Positions 1-10,860 of a DNA stretch of 64,000 bases are shown piece after piece (the stretch's first letter is position 1; every line of letters starts with the position of its first letter). The notes beneath the pieces were generated by a model. That model had not been told where the DNA came from and did not search any database. It was given only the letters and a program-made list of their open reading frames with translations. The stretch is from Adiantum capillus-veneris (taxonomy: Eukaryota; Streptophyta; Polypodiopsida; Polypodiales; Pteridaceae): the NCBI GenBank assembly GCA_014529385.2, contig CM043943.1, forward strand, positions 105,124,355 to 105,188,354, given 5' to 3'. Position numbers and translations under genes: made by a program.

Positions 1-1720
1 TCCACTCAAGAGCTCCTTCTAGAGAGGTTGAGCTTGGCTTCTCAAGCTATAGCATAGTGCTCTTGCTTATGGCTCTCCCTTTGTGCTAGCTACACCCTCC
101 TTTTATAGCAATTTTGAAGGCTAGGGTTACTCCTCTAACCATGGTTGGGTTAGATTTTCAGCAATTTATCTAATTTCTTTTGCTTGGAATTATCAAGAAG
201 TTGGTGAGGAAAGAGAGAGGAGAGAAATGGAGGTGATAGGACTTTTCATAGTGGGTTAGTGTTAGTAGAGTTAGTATTAATTTATAAATGGAATTGGATA
301 TTTACAATGGGAGTATCCATGTAGGATACAAATAAGGAAAAAAAAACTCTTAAGAGGTAAGAAAAGGTGGCTTTCTTACAAGGTTGATGCTCCAAGTGTC
401 TTGAGTAGGGCCGATTTTGACGCTTGTTGACGGTCCACTAGCGTTGATGGTACATTTCTTCTCCACTCTTGACCTTCCTTGAGAGACAAGGTAATTGAAG
501 CTGAGTAATCAACCACCATGATGCTGTCTTTTTAAGAGAAGAGGCTGAATTTTGTGATTTTTTTGATAGATATGGGTAAATTGGAGGAGGAAAAATGAGA
601 CTAGGTGGTCAATTTTGGAATGGAATTGTGTGTGGGAGGTGTGAGTTTACCATGGTTTCTCTTATTCTTCAAGGTTGAAGAGAAGGTGAGTAGGGTGCAG
701 AGAGGAGGGGTGAGAGAGGTGGGGATGATGAGTGGTGAAGTGTGTGTGAAAGAGGAAAATGATAAAGTGGAAGAGAGAGTGTGGCTGCATAGCATGGGAA
801 AACTGAGGTCCACTAAAAAAATCATAGCTCACAGCTCGTAGCTCAAAAAAATATGAAAAAATTTGAGGCAAAAGTTCAGCCCACGAGCTACAACTTTTGT
901 TTGTATTACCTTTTCAAATTCGGAGAGCAAGTGAACTTTAAAAATTCAGCAAAACCGACCGTTTTTTTCCACTGCACAAGGTCTTTGTGGGGTCCTTCTT
1001 TGGATGATTCTTTTGAATACCTCCAAGAGTGAGCCCTCCATAGTGCATGTATGCATGCCACCTACCCTTGACCTTATTTGGTAGGTCTATAATTGAAGAT
1101 ATTGTTGAGATTAGGATATAAGTGAATAGTACAACTAAGAAAATCAAATATTGAGGGGTCTAAAAAATATGTACATGTCAAATATAAATAATATAGGTGG
1201 AAAAATATAAAGGGGTCAAAATAAATCTCTCTCATTATAAGTCTACCATAAAAAGATGAATATTTTTGGTGGTCTAATTTATGAGAGTAATAGAGAATAT
1301 ATGTAGGAAGGAAAAAATCACAATAGTGAAAAAAATATACACATAAATAGAACTAGTTTTTTTGGATTTTTGTTGGGATGGAGTTACACAAAATATAAGA
1401 GAAGCTTACATGAAAATATTTCTATATGGAATAAAGAGTATGAAAAATGGTAAGAAAAAATTGTGGTAATGGTGAGGCAATGTACAGAGCATAAATAACA
1501 CAAACCTAAGTAGAAATATTTAAATAAATACCAAAATAATTATGAAAAAATCTTTTATTTAGGCCCTATATACAAAGAAATATTTACATACGCATGGGCC
1601 ATAATATACTTATATTTTTTATTTTATTTTTTTATTTTATTTTTTTGGCTCAACTAGCCCAATGACTAGCTAATTGAGGGTTTTTGAAGAAGATATGGGA
1701 AAAGTCCCGTGACTCACGCA
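1..1720 (-). repeat. Diverged LTR-like region, no gene
   Basis: No open frame here resembles a protein. Two features suggest a decayed minus-strand LTR. A TATA-like box (CTATAAAAGG read on the minus strand) lies at 99-108. The stretch around 830-970 resembles, in order, a part of the 2014-bp LTRs at 25040-25190 and 29530-29680: an A-run, then a TTCAGC word, then CAATTCGGA-like and AAAATTCATCAAAA-like words. Since the gypsy remnant at 1724-3548 is also on the minus strand, this could be its 3' LTR, but no boundary or second copy is visible. The rest is AT-rich, with an alternating T-run near 1615-1648. Confidence 0.35.
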
Positions 1721-1723
1721 CGC

Positions 1724-2203
1724 CTATGTACAGTGAAATGGTAGGGATAGCCACAGTGTTTGGGTGATTTTGGTAGGGTGAGGTAACTCATTGTGGCAAT
1801 TACAAAGAGCCGAAAAACGGCTATCAATGGTAACCTGATTTAAGCCCCTATAATCTATGCAAAGTCGAAGAGAGCCATCCTTTTTCTTTTGGAAGAGAAC
1901 AGGTGCACCCCATGGAGATGTACTAGGTTGGATAAACCCTTGCTCGATCAACTTCTTGAGCTTCTCCTTGAGTTCTATAGCCTCTGGAAGTGACATCTTG
2001 TACGGTGCTCTTGAGACTGGTTCACTACCTGGAAAAATTTTGATTTCATGGTCTACCTCCCTAGGTGGTGGTAGTTCAGAAAGTTCAGTGGGGAAAACAT
2101 CTGAAAATTCTTCTAGCCACATTGGTTCAGGGTTTGAAGAAGATTTTTCTACTTTGTTTAGCTTGACTACAAAAATTTGTTGACACTTGCGTAACCCTTT
2201 CAA
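1724..2203 (-). pseudogene. Ty3/gypsy reverse transcriptase, N-terminal piece
   Basis: A 159-aa frame holds the pre-RT linker and the first RT motifs: [23 protein letters not shown], the [27 protein letters not shown] block and NQVTIDSRF. After about 1835 the similarity stops abruptly and the frame runs into unrelated residues. The catalytic YxDD box, RNase H and integrase are absent, so an internal deletion has joined the start of RT to the sequence at 1-1830. It continues the gag and protease remnants upstream on the same strand. The pattern is of the chromovirus type common in plants. Confidence 0.75.
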
Positions 2204-2236
2204 AAGACGATTAGCTTTGACTAAGTAAGATTTTGG

Positions 2237-2686
2237 TCATCCATTCTGGCCTTGAATAGTGACTTCTTGACCTTGGTTGTCCACAAAAGTAACACTTCCT
2301 TGGGCACAATGGATATTGGCATTATGAATGGCTAACCAATCCATTCCAAGAATTCCGTCATAGATTCCTATGGGTAAGGTTCGAAAAGTAGTAGAAGTAG
2401 AGTATTCTCCCAACTTGAAATCTATTTTTCCCATAGTGTACTGAGATAACACCTCCTTTCCATTGGCTAATTCAACTCTCATCTTTCTTGCAGGGTGTTT
2501 ATTAAGTCCTAACCTCCTTAAACATTTAGGTGACAAGAAAGAGTGAGTACTACCACAATCAATAAGAAGCTCGAATTTTTCACCTTGGTGATTTGCAGGT
2601 GTTTGAATGACAGCATATTGTTGTCTTGCTCTTGGATTATCAATTGCAGCATGTAGAGTTGCTCTTTTCTCTTGTTCTTCTCCCAA
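2237..2686 (-). pseudogene. Ty3/gypsy aspartic protease domain
   Basis: A 149-aa open stretch on the minus strand carries a retropepsin domain, which would release Gag and Pol products from the polyprotein. The active-site segment reads LLIDCGSTHSFLS; the family norm is D-S/T-G, so the middle residue is Cys. The flap and C-terminal part are visible as YDGILGMDWLAIHNANIHC, where GMDWL is the usual closing motif. It lies between the zinc knuckle (about 2815-2868) and the RT start, the expected order. The opening Met need not be a real start, since this would be internal to a polyprotein. It cannot be functional because its neighbours are broken. Confidence 0.75.
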
Positions 2687-2814
2687 TGTTTGTTCTCCTA
2701 TGATAGCATTGACTCTGGCAGCCCTCGACCTCGTCCTCCATTTCTTTCTCCACGATTTATTATTTGGCCTCGTCCTCTAGCTCGATTAGGTGTATTTGTT
2801 GCGGAGACTCGCCT

Positions 2815-3548
2815 AGGACATACATTCCTGAAATGTCCTAGCTCGTTGCATTCATAGCATCTAAGATCTGCATTTTGAGCTCCATTTGCTGAAGCTGCAA
2901 CTATTGGATGATGTTGGTGAACTGGATGACCTTACCTTTGGTTCCACATCATAGGCCGTCCTCTTCTTCCAGCATTCCTTGTATTTCCATTTCGTACCCT
3001 TTGAGAGTTTGACATCTCTTTAGCTAAGGTTTTAGCTCTTAAAAGAGCATCTTGAAAATTTACAGGCCTCATGGCTTCTAGACGTGTATTTAAAGGAGCA
3101 TTTAGCCCTTGGTAGAAACAGGCTACTTGTTGATCTACGGTCATTGGCGGAGCATAGCGCCTAAGAGTTACAAATTTGGAGTAGTATTCTTCCACTGTAA
3201 GATGAAACTGACGTAAGTTGAAGAATTCATTCATCTTAAGGGATTTGTGTGCAGGTGGAAGATAACGTCCTTTGACAGCATACTTAATATCTTCCCAAGT
3301 TTGAGTGTTTTGAGCTACTTGATTATCTTTGCAGTGTTGTTTCCACCAAAGCTTGGCATCCCCCGTGAGACGAAACATAGCCAACATTGTTTGGTTATCG
3401 GGAGTAGTACCAGTAGAGCAGCAAAATAATCCTCCATCTCTTCGAGCCACACTTCTGCATCGCGCTCAACTATGGCTCCTTCCCCTTTGAAAGAGGGAAG
3501 TTTAGCTTGCTTGAGAAGTAGATTTTTTTTTTGAAGAGATGTGTACAC
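2815..3548 (-). pseudogene. Ty3/gypsy Gag fragment with CCHC zinc knuckle
   Basis: This is the capsid/nucleocapsid part of a minus-strand Ty3/gypsy element. The start lies in one frame (3548 down to about 3400) and the body in another (3450 to 2932), so there is a frameshift near 3400-3450. The body carries the retrotransposon Gag pattern: an LTGDAKLWW-like motif, then the YLPPAHKSLKMNEFFNLRQ and TVEEYYSKFVTLRRYAPP segments. Downstream at about 2815-2868 is a zinc knuckle, CYECNELGHFRNVCP, with C-x2-C-x4-H-x4-C spacing. Gag packages element RNA into cytoplasmic particles. It is followed in the same orientation by protease and RT remnants. The broken frame makes it a pseudogene. Confidence 0.75.
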
Positions 3549-3728
3549 CGCACTCTGTGCAATATAGATTAAGTGAAACTTTATTAGATACTCTAACTTT
3601 AATCCACTTTAAGGCAAGACTTGATCAGACAATAATACAAACAAAAGATAATATTAATCCAAACTTTATTTATATACACATTATTTGCTACCAAGGTTGG
3701 TGCATCATTAGGTTTTTCACATGTAGAC
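3549..3728. other. AT-rich junction between gypsy and copia remnants
   Basis: This short stretch separates the minus-strand gypsy Gag from the plus-strand copia Pol. It contains no recognisable coding domain. The copia frame appears to be cut off near its right edge, so the integrase of that element is missing. No target duplication is evident. Confidence 0.4.
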
Positions 3729-5516
3729 ATGGATTCAGATGGTTCTGAACAAAGTCTTGATGAGCAATTTGGAATTCCGGCTGTCAGGACACCTGGTGTA
3801 AGGAAAGTACAAGAAGATGCTAGAGGGCAAAGGAGTGACCAAGGACCGCACAGATCTTATAGAGTCAGAAATCCAGTTCAGAAATTGACTTATGATGGGT
3901 ATCTAGCGCATCACCAAGCCTACATGGCTAAGGTGATACAGGATGTGGAGCCCACATGTTTTGAGGATGCAGTTGGAAATGTGCATTGGGATGATGCAAT
4001 GAATGAAGAGATGGCTGCATTGGAATCAAATGACACATGGGAGTTGGTGCCATTGCCAAGTGGCAAGAAAGCTATTGGCTGTAAATGGGTGTATAAAACC
4101 AAGCATAAAGCTGATGGTAACATTGAGCGTCACAAGGCAAGGCTGGTCGCAAAGGGTTATGCACAGACGTATGGCATAGACTATGAGGAGACCTTTGCTC
4201 CAGTGGCAAAGATGACGACAGTGAGAGATGTCATAGCAGTGGCTGCATCTAGAGGATGGATTATGCATCAAATGGATGTAAAGAATGCCTTCTTGAATGG
4301 TGAGTTGCAAGAGGAAGTGTATATGGATCAGCCACCTGGTTATGTCGATCCAGGTTACCCAGATTATGTATGCAAACTTCTCAAAGCTTTGTATGGTTTG
4401 AAGCAGGGCTCTAGAGCATGGTATGACAGGATTGCCAAGTATCTTGTCAGTATTGGTTTTAGGAGAGCTCATGCTGATCATTCACTCTATGTACGTGAGA
4501 GTGATGTGGGGATTGTGGTCATTACCATATATGTAGATGACCTTATTATTGTTGGTGACAATGCTATGGAGATTGACCATGTGAAGGGTCTTCTCAAACA
4601 GGAGTTTGAAATGAAAGATTTAGGCGAGTTGCGCTACTTTCTTGGCATTGAGGTGATCAGGACTCCAGAGGGTGTATGGCTATCACAGAGACAGTATGCT
4701 TTGGACATGTTGTCAAAGTATGGTATGGCTGATTGTAAGCCAATTTCTATTCCCTTGGATGTGAATGCAAAGCTGAGTGCAGAGAAGGGTGATGTTGTTG
4801 AGGATGTCAACATGTACAGGAAGATTGTGGGTAGTCTAATCTACTTGACTATCACGAGGCCAGACTTGAGCTACACAGTAGGCTTGGAGAGTCAGTTCAT
4901 GCAACTTCCGAGGAAGCCACATTTGGATGGAGTACGACGCACACTTAGGTATGTGCAAGGTACTCTTGACTACGCATTGTTCTATGCAGCAGATGCACCA
5001 TTAGCATTGTATGGGTATATAGATGCAGATTGGGCAGGTAGCATTGTTGATAGGAGATCTACGAGTGGCTTCATGTTCTCTTTTGGGAGTGCTGTTGTTA
5101 CTTGGAGCAGCAAAAAGCAGCCTACGGTTGCTTTATCGATCACAGAGACCGAGTACAGAGGTGCAGCAGTTGCGGCGTGCGAGGTAGCTTGGCTACGCAC
5201 ATTACTTGAGGACTTGGGAGTGCAGGTGGACCATCAGATTTTCATCCATTGTGACAACCTCAGCAGCATGCAGTTGGCTAGGAACCCAGTGTTCCATGCC
5301 AGGACCAAACACATAGAGGTCCATTACCACTACGTTCGAGAGCGAGTGTTGGCGGGCGACATCGACTTGGTCTACGTCAGCACAGAGGAGCAGATAGCGG
5401 ATATCTTTACCAAGGCCCTCGAAGCTGAGAAGCTTCGACGTTTCCGGACTATGCTTGGACTCTGCGACATGCAGAGCTCGAGGGGGAGTGTTGAGATGTC
5501 GAGCTCTACACCTTGA
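3729..5516 (+). CDS. Ty1/copia reverse transcriptase-RNase H (5'-truncated Pol)
   Basis: A 595-aa uninterrupted frame covers the C-terminal half of a copia polyprotein. RT occupies about residues 100-345, with the NDTWELVPLP start, DVKNAFLNG (183-191), LYGLKQGSRAWY and the catalytic YVDD at 268-271. RNase H covers about 425-565: DADWAG, an E in SITETEYRGAA (usually STTEAEY), D in IHCDNLSS, VFHARTKHIEVHYHYVRE and ADIFTKAL. It would copy element RNA to DNA and degrade the template. Gag, protease and integrase are missing; the element is cut near 3700. The first Met is simply the first ATG after the break. A purine tract and LTR follow directly. That the frame is intact suggests modest age. Confidence 0.9.
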   Translation: MDSDGSEQSLDEQFGIPAVRTPGVRKVQEDARGQRSDQGPHRSYRVRNPVQKLTYDGYLAHHQAYMAKVIQDVEPTCFEDAVGNVHWDDAMNEEMAALESNDTWELVPLPSGKKAIGCKWVYKTKHKADGNIERHKARLVAKGYAQTYGIDYEETFAPVAKMTTVRDVIAVAASRGWIMHQMDVKNAFLNGELQEEVYMDQPPGYVDPGYPDYVCKLLKALYGLKQGSRAWYDRIAKYLVSIGFRRAHADHSLYVRESDVGIVVITIYVDDLIIVGDNAMEIDHVKGLLKQEFEMKDLGELRYFLGIEVIRTPEGVWLSQRQYALDMLSKYGMADCKPISIPLDVNAKLSAEKGDVVEDVNMYRKIVGSLIYLTITRPDLSYTVGLESQFMQLPRKPHLDGVRRTLRYVQGTLDYALFYAADAPLALYGYIDADWAGSIVDRRSTSGFMFSFGSAVVTWSSKKQPTVALSITETEYRGAAVAACEVAWLRTLLEDLGVQVDHQIFIHCDNLSSMQLARNPVFHARTKHIEVHYHYVRERVLAGDIDLVYVSTEEQIADIFTKALEAEKLRRFRTMLGLCDMQSSRGSVEMSSSTP

Positions 5517-5810
5517 GCTGGCATCCACTACGGGTCTTGGCCGCTTACGGCATTTACTCACTGGCGCGTTAGGTGACCGACACGGAGGATCTCTCCCAGT
5601 GATTCTACAGCTGGTGGACTACACTTATAGTGCCAGCCTAGTACGCTTCTAGCGAGTTCACACTTAGTGACCGCATGTACATATGTGCTATTTTTCAGCT
5701 TTAGCACTTAGTCATTTTGTACTCTCTTTTCTGTGAAGAAGAAGAATCTTTCCATCTTTGTGTGCTTTGTGCTTGTCTTGTATAGCTCTCTTGCATCCTC
5801 ATTCTTTACA
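5489..5810 (+). repeat. Putative 3' LTR of the copia remnant
   Basis: A purine-rich tract (GAGGGGGAG, about 5480-5488) is followed by TGTTGAGATG, a classical copia polypurine tract and LTR start. The LTR start overlaps the last codons of the RT-RNase H frame. The right end is inferred at about 5810 (TTTACA), where the 3' end of the minus-strand LINE begins. No matching 5' LTR exists in the window, so the right boundary is approximate. Confidence 0.6.
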
Positions 5811-8800
5811 CCCAAGTGTACTGTCGAGCCGTGGAGAGGGCAGGCATCAGCCGAAGAACTCGTAGCCACACCTGCTGGGCCAAGGGACAGTCCCAAAGAC
5901 AGTGACGTTGACTCTCCACCAACTGGTCACAGGCTGTACATGCGGCCGAGAGACCACTATGCACAAGCCAGCTCCCAACTGCTGTGGCTCTATGTGCAAC
6001 CAACCACTGGAACAAAGTGACGCGCCTCGGCTGTCTGGAGTCCCACAGGCTCTGCCAAAAAGCTGCCAAGAACTCAACTGTGAGGCCCTCCTCCTGCCAA
6101 TGACGTGCTGCAGCGGGGCGGGCCTCTCTCTGCGCTGCAAGTATATGACGTCCTAGTCGAACAGTGTACTGAAAGAAAGGGACTCCTGGGCGGTCTGCAA
6201 AAGAGAAGGGGTCCCTCCATAGCCACTCACCAGGATCCCACTACACTCGTGCCAATTAACAGCACTCCCAAGCCCATAGCCTCTAGTGCCTTGTCTCAAG
6301 AGCTGCTGGGTCAGGGTCTATGACGCAAGTCCTCCCACAGATGCCCACAACACGGATCCTCTAGAAGCAGCACTCTGCTACCTGTAGGGCCTCTACTACA
6401 ACTCGCTGTAATCGTTCCCCACCCTGAAGCTCGAAGAACAGGGTTGGGACAGTCTCTGAACAGGCCCTGACTGAGATGAGAACCTCCAATCGTGTGAAGG
6501 CTCCGATCCATCGGGGTGCTACTGGCTCGAGAGGTGTGAGCCACTCAGTGGGAACTGACTCTGAGATGTCCTGACACATGCTCTGAACCCCTCTCATGCC
6601 CCTGTAGCTGGACAGCCTGTACCTCCTCTGACAGACCTATGAACTCTAGCCAGTCACCTAGAGAGCGCGTTGGACCTGCTGCCATGGGATCCCAAGAAAC
6701 ATGAGGCCTACTCCCAACCAAGTGGCCTCTCTGGGTACTAACCATGGGGTTCCAGACGAGGGACTGTCGTAGGCGCTCCTCCGTGCATGTCGGCTGTCTC
6801 TGCTCTAGGCCACGCCGTAAGAGCTCCCAAGAATGAAGCAAACTCACAGCGAATTGGTCCTCCAGTCTCCTGCTCAAACCAACTCGGTGCAACTCTATGA
6901 AGATCCATCTGGTCGAAAGTTGCCAAGTTCCTCATGACTGAGGCACCCTGGCATGAAGCATCTATAGCAAGAACTCCTTCCAGGGCTCCTTGCCTGGAAG
7001 AAGTCCTCTGACGAAGAACTTCCCAAGAAGGGCTCTGCTCTGCTGTGTTGGATCAATGATCCCAAGCCCTCCCTGAGAGCAAGGGAGTGTGATGACCGAC
7101 CAAGCCACCTTGGCTCGGGCAATCTGAGTGTCGCGTCCTGACCAAAGGAAGTTCCTGATCAGCCTCTCTACCTGGCTAATACAAGAACTCGAGAAGATCC
7201 AGCAAGAAGTGATGTACCACATAGTTGCCAACAACACCTGGTTGGCAACTACTACTCTACCAGCCAGCAAAAGTCGTGCTGAGCTCCAATGTAACAGCTT
7301 TCTCCTGATGGACAGGAGAAGCGGAGCAATTTGCTCCTTGGGGGACAAATCCAAACCAACCTGACAGCCCAAGTATCGAACTGCAGTCCCTGGAGGAATC
7401 CACCTGAAACCCTCTCCTGGCATCCACTCCGGCACAGGAGCACTGCCGACCGAGAAAGCCACTGTCTTTCTCCAGTTGATCAGTGCGTCCGATGCACAGC
7501 AGAAGGCCTCCAGAGCCTGCCCACACCTGTGTAGATTGGCCTCCTGGCCCTCTAAGTACAAGGCTGAATCGTCGACAAACTCAGCATCCAGAAGCTCATC
7601 TCCCCGTATAGGGAGTGCTAAGCCCCTCAAACCAACCTGCTGTGACACCAAAAATCTGCTCATCGCCTTCGCATAGAACAGAAAGAGAAAGGGGGCAAGA
7701 GGACAACCCTGTCTAACCGATCGTGTGAGCATGAAGCGCTCACCTCTACCTCCTGCCAAAAGCACCTGACTGTGATCCTATCTGTACAAATCTAACACCC
7801 CTCTGATCCAAGAATCTGAAAAGCCCATCCTGCGAAGCGTGCCCTCTAGAAAGTCCCAGTCAACTCTGTCGTATGCCTTCTCAAAATCGAGAAGAAGAAT
7901 CACAAGGTCCTCCCCACGGAGACGTGCCAGGGCAGAAGCCTCCCAAAAAGTGAAGATGTTGTCAAGGATACTACGTTCCTTGACAAAACCGGTCTGAGTC
8001 CCATGAATAAGGCTCTCCAAAAGTGGCTGAATCCTCAAACTCAGAGCCTTGGCAAGAATTTTGTAGGCTGAGTTGAGGATGGTGATAGGGCACCACTGTC
8101 GAATCTCATCCAAGGAGCCACCCTCCTTTGGAATGAGGTAAATCAGGCCCTCACTCATGCTATCCGGCATCACTCCTGTGTGCAGAATGTACTGAAAGGC
8201 ACTACAAAGATCTGGGCCAAGCAAGTCCCAGTACTCCAAGAAGAAGCTGGGAGTCAGCCCATCCTCACCGGGACAGCTACCACGAGGAAGGGCCCTAAGA
8301 GCCGTGTGCAGCTCCTCAAGCTGAAGAGGTATCTCTAGCCTCTGGCGCATCTCCTCAATCACAAGACAAGGCATCTGCGCCCAAACCTGCTCCCTGCATG
8401 CATCCTGTCTCTCTGACTGAGGCTCAGCCGACAGTAGCTCACGGTAAAAGTCAGTAGCAACTGCACGCATATCCTCAGGCTCACAAACAACTGACCCATC
8501 GGGTCTCCTCAGTTGTTTGACCTTGGCATGCGAGTGCCAAGGTCCCACTGTCTCAAAAAAAGCACCTGTCACTCTGTCACCTACCTGAGTCCACTGAGAT
8601 GCCTGTCGGTGAAAGGCAAACTCATGGCGCCTCTCCTCTGTGCAAGCAAGCTCCTGTCGAGCCTGCTGTAGCTGCTCCTCCAACCATGGACTATTTGGAT
8701 GCTGCTCCTGCATCCTCTGTAGTGAAGCAATGCCTCGTATGAGACACTGATCCTCCTCTCTCGCTGCAGCCCATCGAGCCAAAGACTCCTGGAGAAAGAA

Positions 8801-9718
8801 GTGGCTAAGCTGAGCTAGGCCTGTGGCCACTCTGTCTGCCGATAGAGCCTGGCTGTCCATGCCCTCTGTCCAAAGAGCCTCGACCCTCTCTCTGAGTGCT
8901 GAGTCCAACAAGACCCGCTCTGGGATGCGAAGCATCGTGCTCCCACTCCTCTGCATGTCTTCCACTGTGAGGATCACTGGTGCATGGTCCGAGAAGGATG
9001 TCCCTGCCAGGATGCCCACTGATCCCCCCATGTCACTGAAGTGGTCACTAGTGTAGAAGCGATCTATCCGCGATAGATTCACTCCTCCCACTCTGCGGTC
9101 CGATCTAGAGAAGGCAAGACTCTCTGAAGGACTCACAAAGCCTGAATGTTTCCATGTATCCGAGACCCTCAAAGTCATACACAACCTCTCCCAAGCTGCT
9201 AACTCGACTCCATGCACAGTAGCATGGCTGCCTCCGATCCTGTCAGAGGGGTCCTCCAACATGTTGAAGTCCCCTCCTACACACCAATGGTCAACCTGTG
9301 GCAGAGACTCAACAATCTGTGACCAAAACTCTGCACGAGTACTCGCCACATTGGGCGCATAAATGTTCAGGAAGCCCACAAGGTCACCCTGAACCTGCAG
9401 AGTGATCCACTGAGCCCTGCCTGGCACAATAATCCCTCTGCCCACAATGGACTGCTGTAGTGAGTCCGCAATAGTCATACATACCCCACCCTGGATGCCT
9501 CCAGGTCCAAAAGCAGCTGACCAAAAGATATCATAACGTCCACGCAAAATTGGACCACATCGCCGAATGTGGCTCTCAGACAAATGGTGCTCTTGAAGCA
9601 TAAGGAGATCAATCTCTCCTCCCACAAGGCAACGCTGTAGCTCCTAACGCAATCGGCCCCGCTGTCGCTGAAACTGGGGCCCACCTAATCCCTGCACATT
9701 CCACGAGACGATCCTCAT
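5806..9718 (-). pseudogene. LINE ORF2: EEP endonuclease, reverse transcriptase, zf-RVT
   Basis: Read from ATG at 9718, the frame opens MRIVSWNVQGLGG and is stopped once (TAG) before a 615-aa open part (9625-7778). Endonuclease motifs are LLMLQEHHLSE, VGGDFNMLEDPSDR and SDHAPVIL. RT motifs include LIYLIPKEGG, KAYDRVDWDF, then after one in-frame TAG at 7778-7780 RQGCPLAPFLF and the catalytic FVDD (within AEFVDDSALYL). Below 6962 there are more stops and shifts; the piece at 6069-5806 holds the zf-RVT region (RVTLFQWLVAHRAT, then CTACDQ and HCLWDC). ORF2 nicks the target and primes reverse transcription there. With only two stops before 6962, decay is recent or slow. Confidence 0.85.
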
Positions 9719-10110
9719 GGGGAACGAGAGAGAACAGATGCTGCCGCAGCAGCAAGACGGGCTATCTTCGAGGCAGGCTTGGATGGGAAGTAATCCGCAT
9801 CCGAGCGTTCTCTAGATAGGCGAGCCTGTAGTGAGTGTCTGGCCCAAGCCCAAGCAGAACGAGCCATGCGTAAAGCAACCTCCTCTGTCCAGGAGTCCTC
9901 ATGTATGTATACATAGCAAGGCAAACACTGCGTATCAACAAAAAAGTATACCACAATGTGCCTACATCCTGCTGAGTCTGGGGGTGTCACCGCAAACTTG
10001 GCCAGTGGCCACAAAGTCTGCAGCAATCTGTAACTCCAAGTTCTCCCATGTGGTGAGAGAACTCGAGAACCTGTGTATGCAACCATCCCTCCACTGAGTC
10101 GAGGGACCAC
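9715..10110 (-). pseudogene. Probable C-terminal end of LINE ORF1
   Basis: A 131-aa open stretch ends in TGA at 9717-9715, overlapping the ATG of ORF2 (9718-9716) as ATGA. Its last part reads YVYIHEDSWTEEVALRMARS, then an Arg/Ala-rich tail. I do not see the DUF4283 fold or zinc knuckle usual in plant LINE ORF1 proteins, but the position and the overlapping stop/start fit an ORF1 terminus. ORF1 proteins bind LINE RNA. The 5' part is missing beyond about 10180. Confidence 0.45.
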
Positions 10111-10199
10111 TCTGTCTTGGTCCTACCACAGAGGGGAAAGGAGAAACCAACTGCTGAGTCCAAGGCCTCTGTCCCCCTAACTATGCATACGTTAATAGT

Positions 10200-10860
10200 G
10201 AAGTTAGTAGTAGGTATACTTAGAGATATTAGAGTAAGACAAAACATACACACATCTTTTCTAAAGTTAATTGAATCTTACTAATCCATTAGAAAGATTA
10301 GAGTAAAAGAGAACACACACACATCCTTTTCTAAAGCTAATTGAATCTCATCAATCTATTAGAGAGATTAGAGTAAGAGATAGCACACACACACACATAT
10401 CCTTTTTAAAACTAATTGAATCTTACTAATCTATTAGAGAAATTAGAGTAAGAGATAGCAAACACACATCATTCTTAAAGTTAATTGAATCTTACTAATC
10501 TATTAGAGAAATTAGAGTAAGAGATAGCAAACACACATCATTCTTAAAGTTAATTGAATCTTACTAATCTATTAGAGACATTAGAGTAAGAGATATCAAA
10601 CACACATCATTCTTAAAGTTAATTGAATCTTACTAATCTATTAGAGAAATTAGAGTAAGAGATAGCACACACACACACACACATATCCTTCTTAAAACTA
10701 ATTGAATCTTACTAATCTATTAGAGAAATTAGAGTAAGAGATAGCAAACACAGATCATTCTTAAAGTTAATTGAATCTTACTAATCTATTAGAGAAATTA
10801 GAGTAAGAGATAGCACACACACACACATCCTTCTTAAAGCTAATTGAATCTTAATTAATA
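10200..10860. repeat. AT-rich minisatellite, about nine units of 66-77 bp
   Basis: The core TTAATTGAATCTTACTAATC recurs about every 66-77 bp from 10267 to 10840, each time followed by an ATTAGAG-rich part and a short variable CA-repeat (ACACACAC). Unit length varies mainly through the CA tract, and internal units are nearly identical. There is no coding potential. The array sits where the LINE 5' end is cut off. Confidence 0.9.

Larger units (their letters stand above)
5806..10180 (-). mobile_element. Non-LTR retrotransposon (LINE, L1-like), nearly full ORF2
   Basis: A GC-rich minus-strand block reads from about 10180 down to 5806. It contains the end of a probable ORF1, then an ORF2 with endonuclease, RT and C-terminal zinc-binding region. 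Its base composition and codon use are much richer in GC than the surrounding AT-rich gypsy DNA. The 5' end is replaced near 10180 by a minisatellite, and the 3' end abuts a copia LTR without an obvious poly(A) tract. Either the LINE was truncated there or the copia element landed in it. Confidence 0.85.

Noticed and set aside
601-871. Overlapping open frames on both strands
   Set aside because: They lack domains, overlap each other and lie in a probable decayed LTR.
1724-5810. A single composite element spanning both gypsy and copia parts
   Set aside because: The two parts are on opposite strands and belong to different superfamilies, so this is juxtaposition.
7128-7676. Plus-strand open frames opposite the LINE
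   Set aside because: They are shadows of the GC-rich minus-strand ORF2.
10200-10860. Regularly spaced repeats suggestive of a CRISPR array
   Set aside because: Repeated and variable parts are both repetitive, there are no unique spacers, and the context is plant nuclear DNA.
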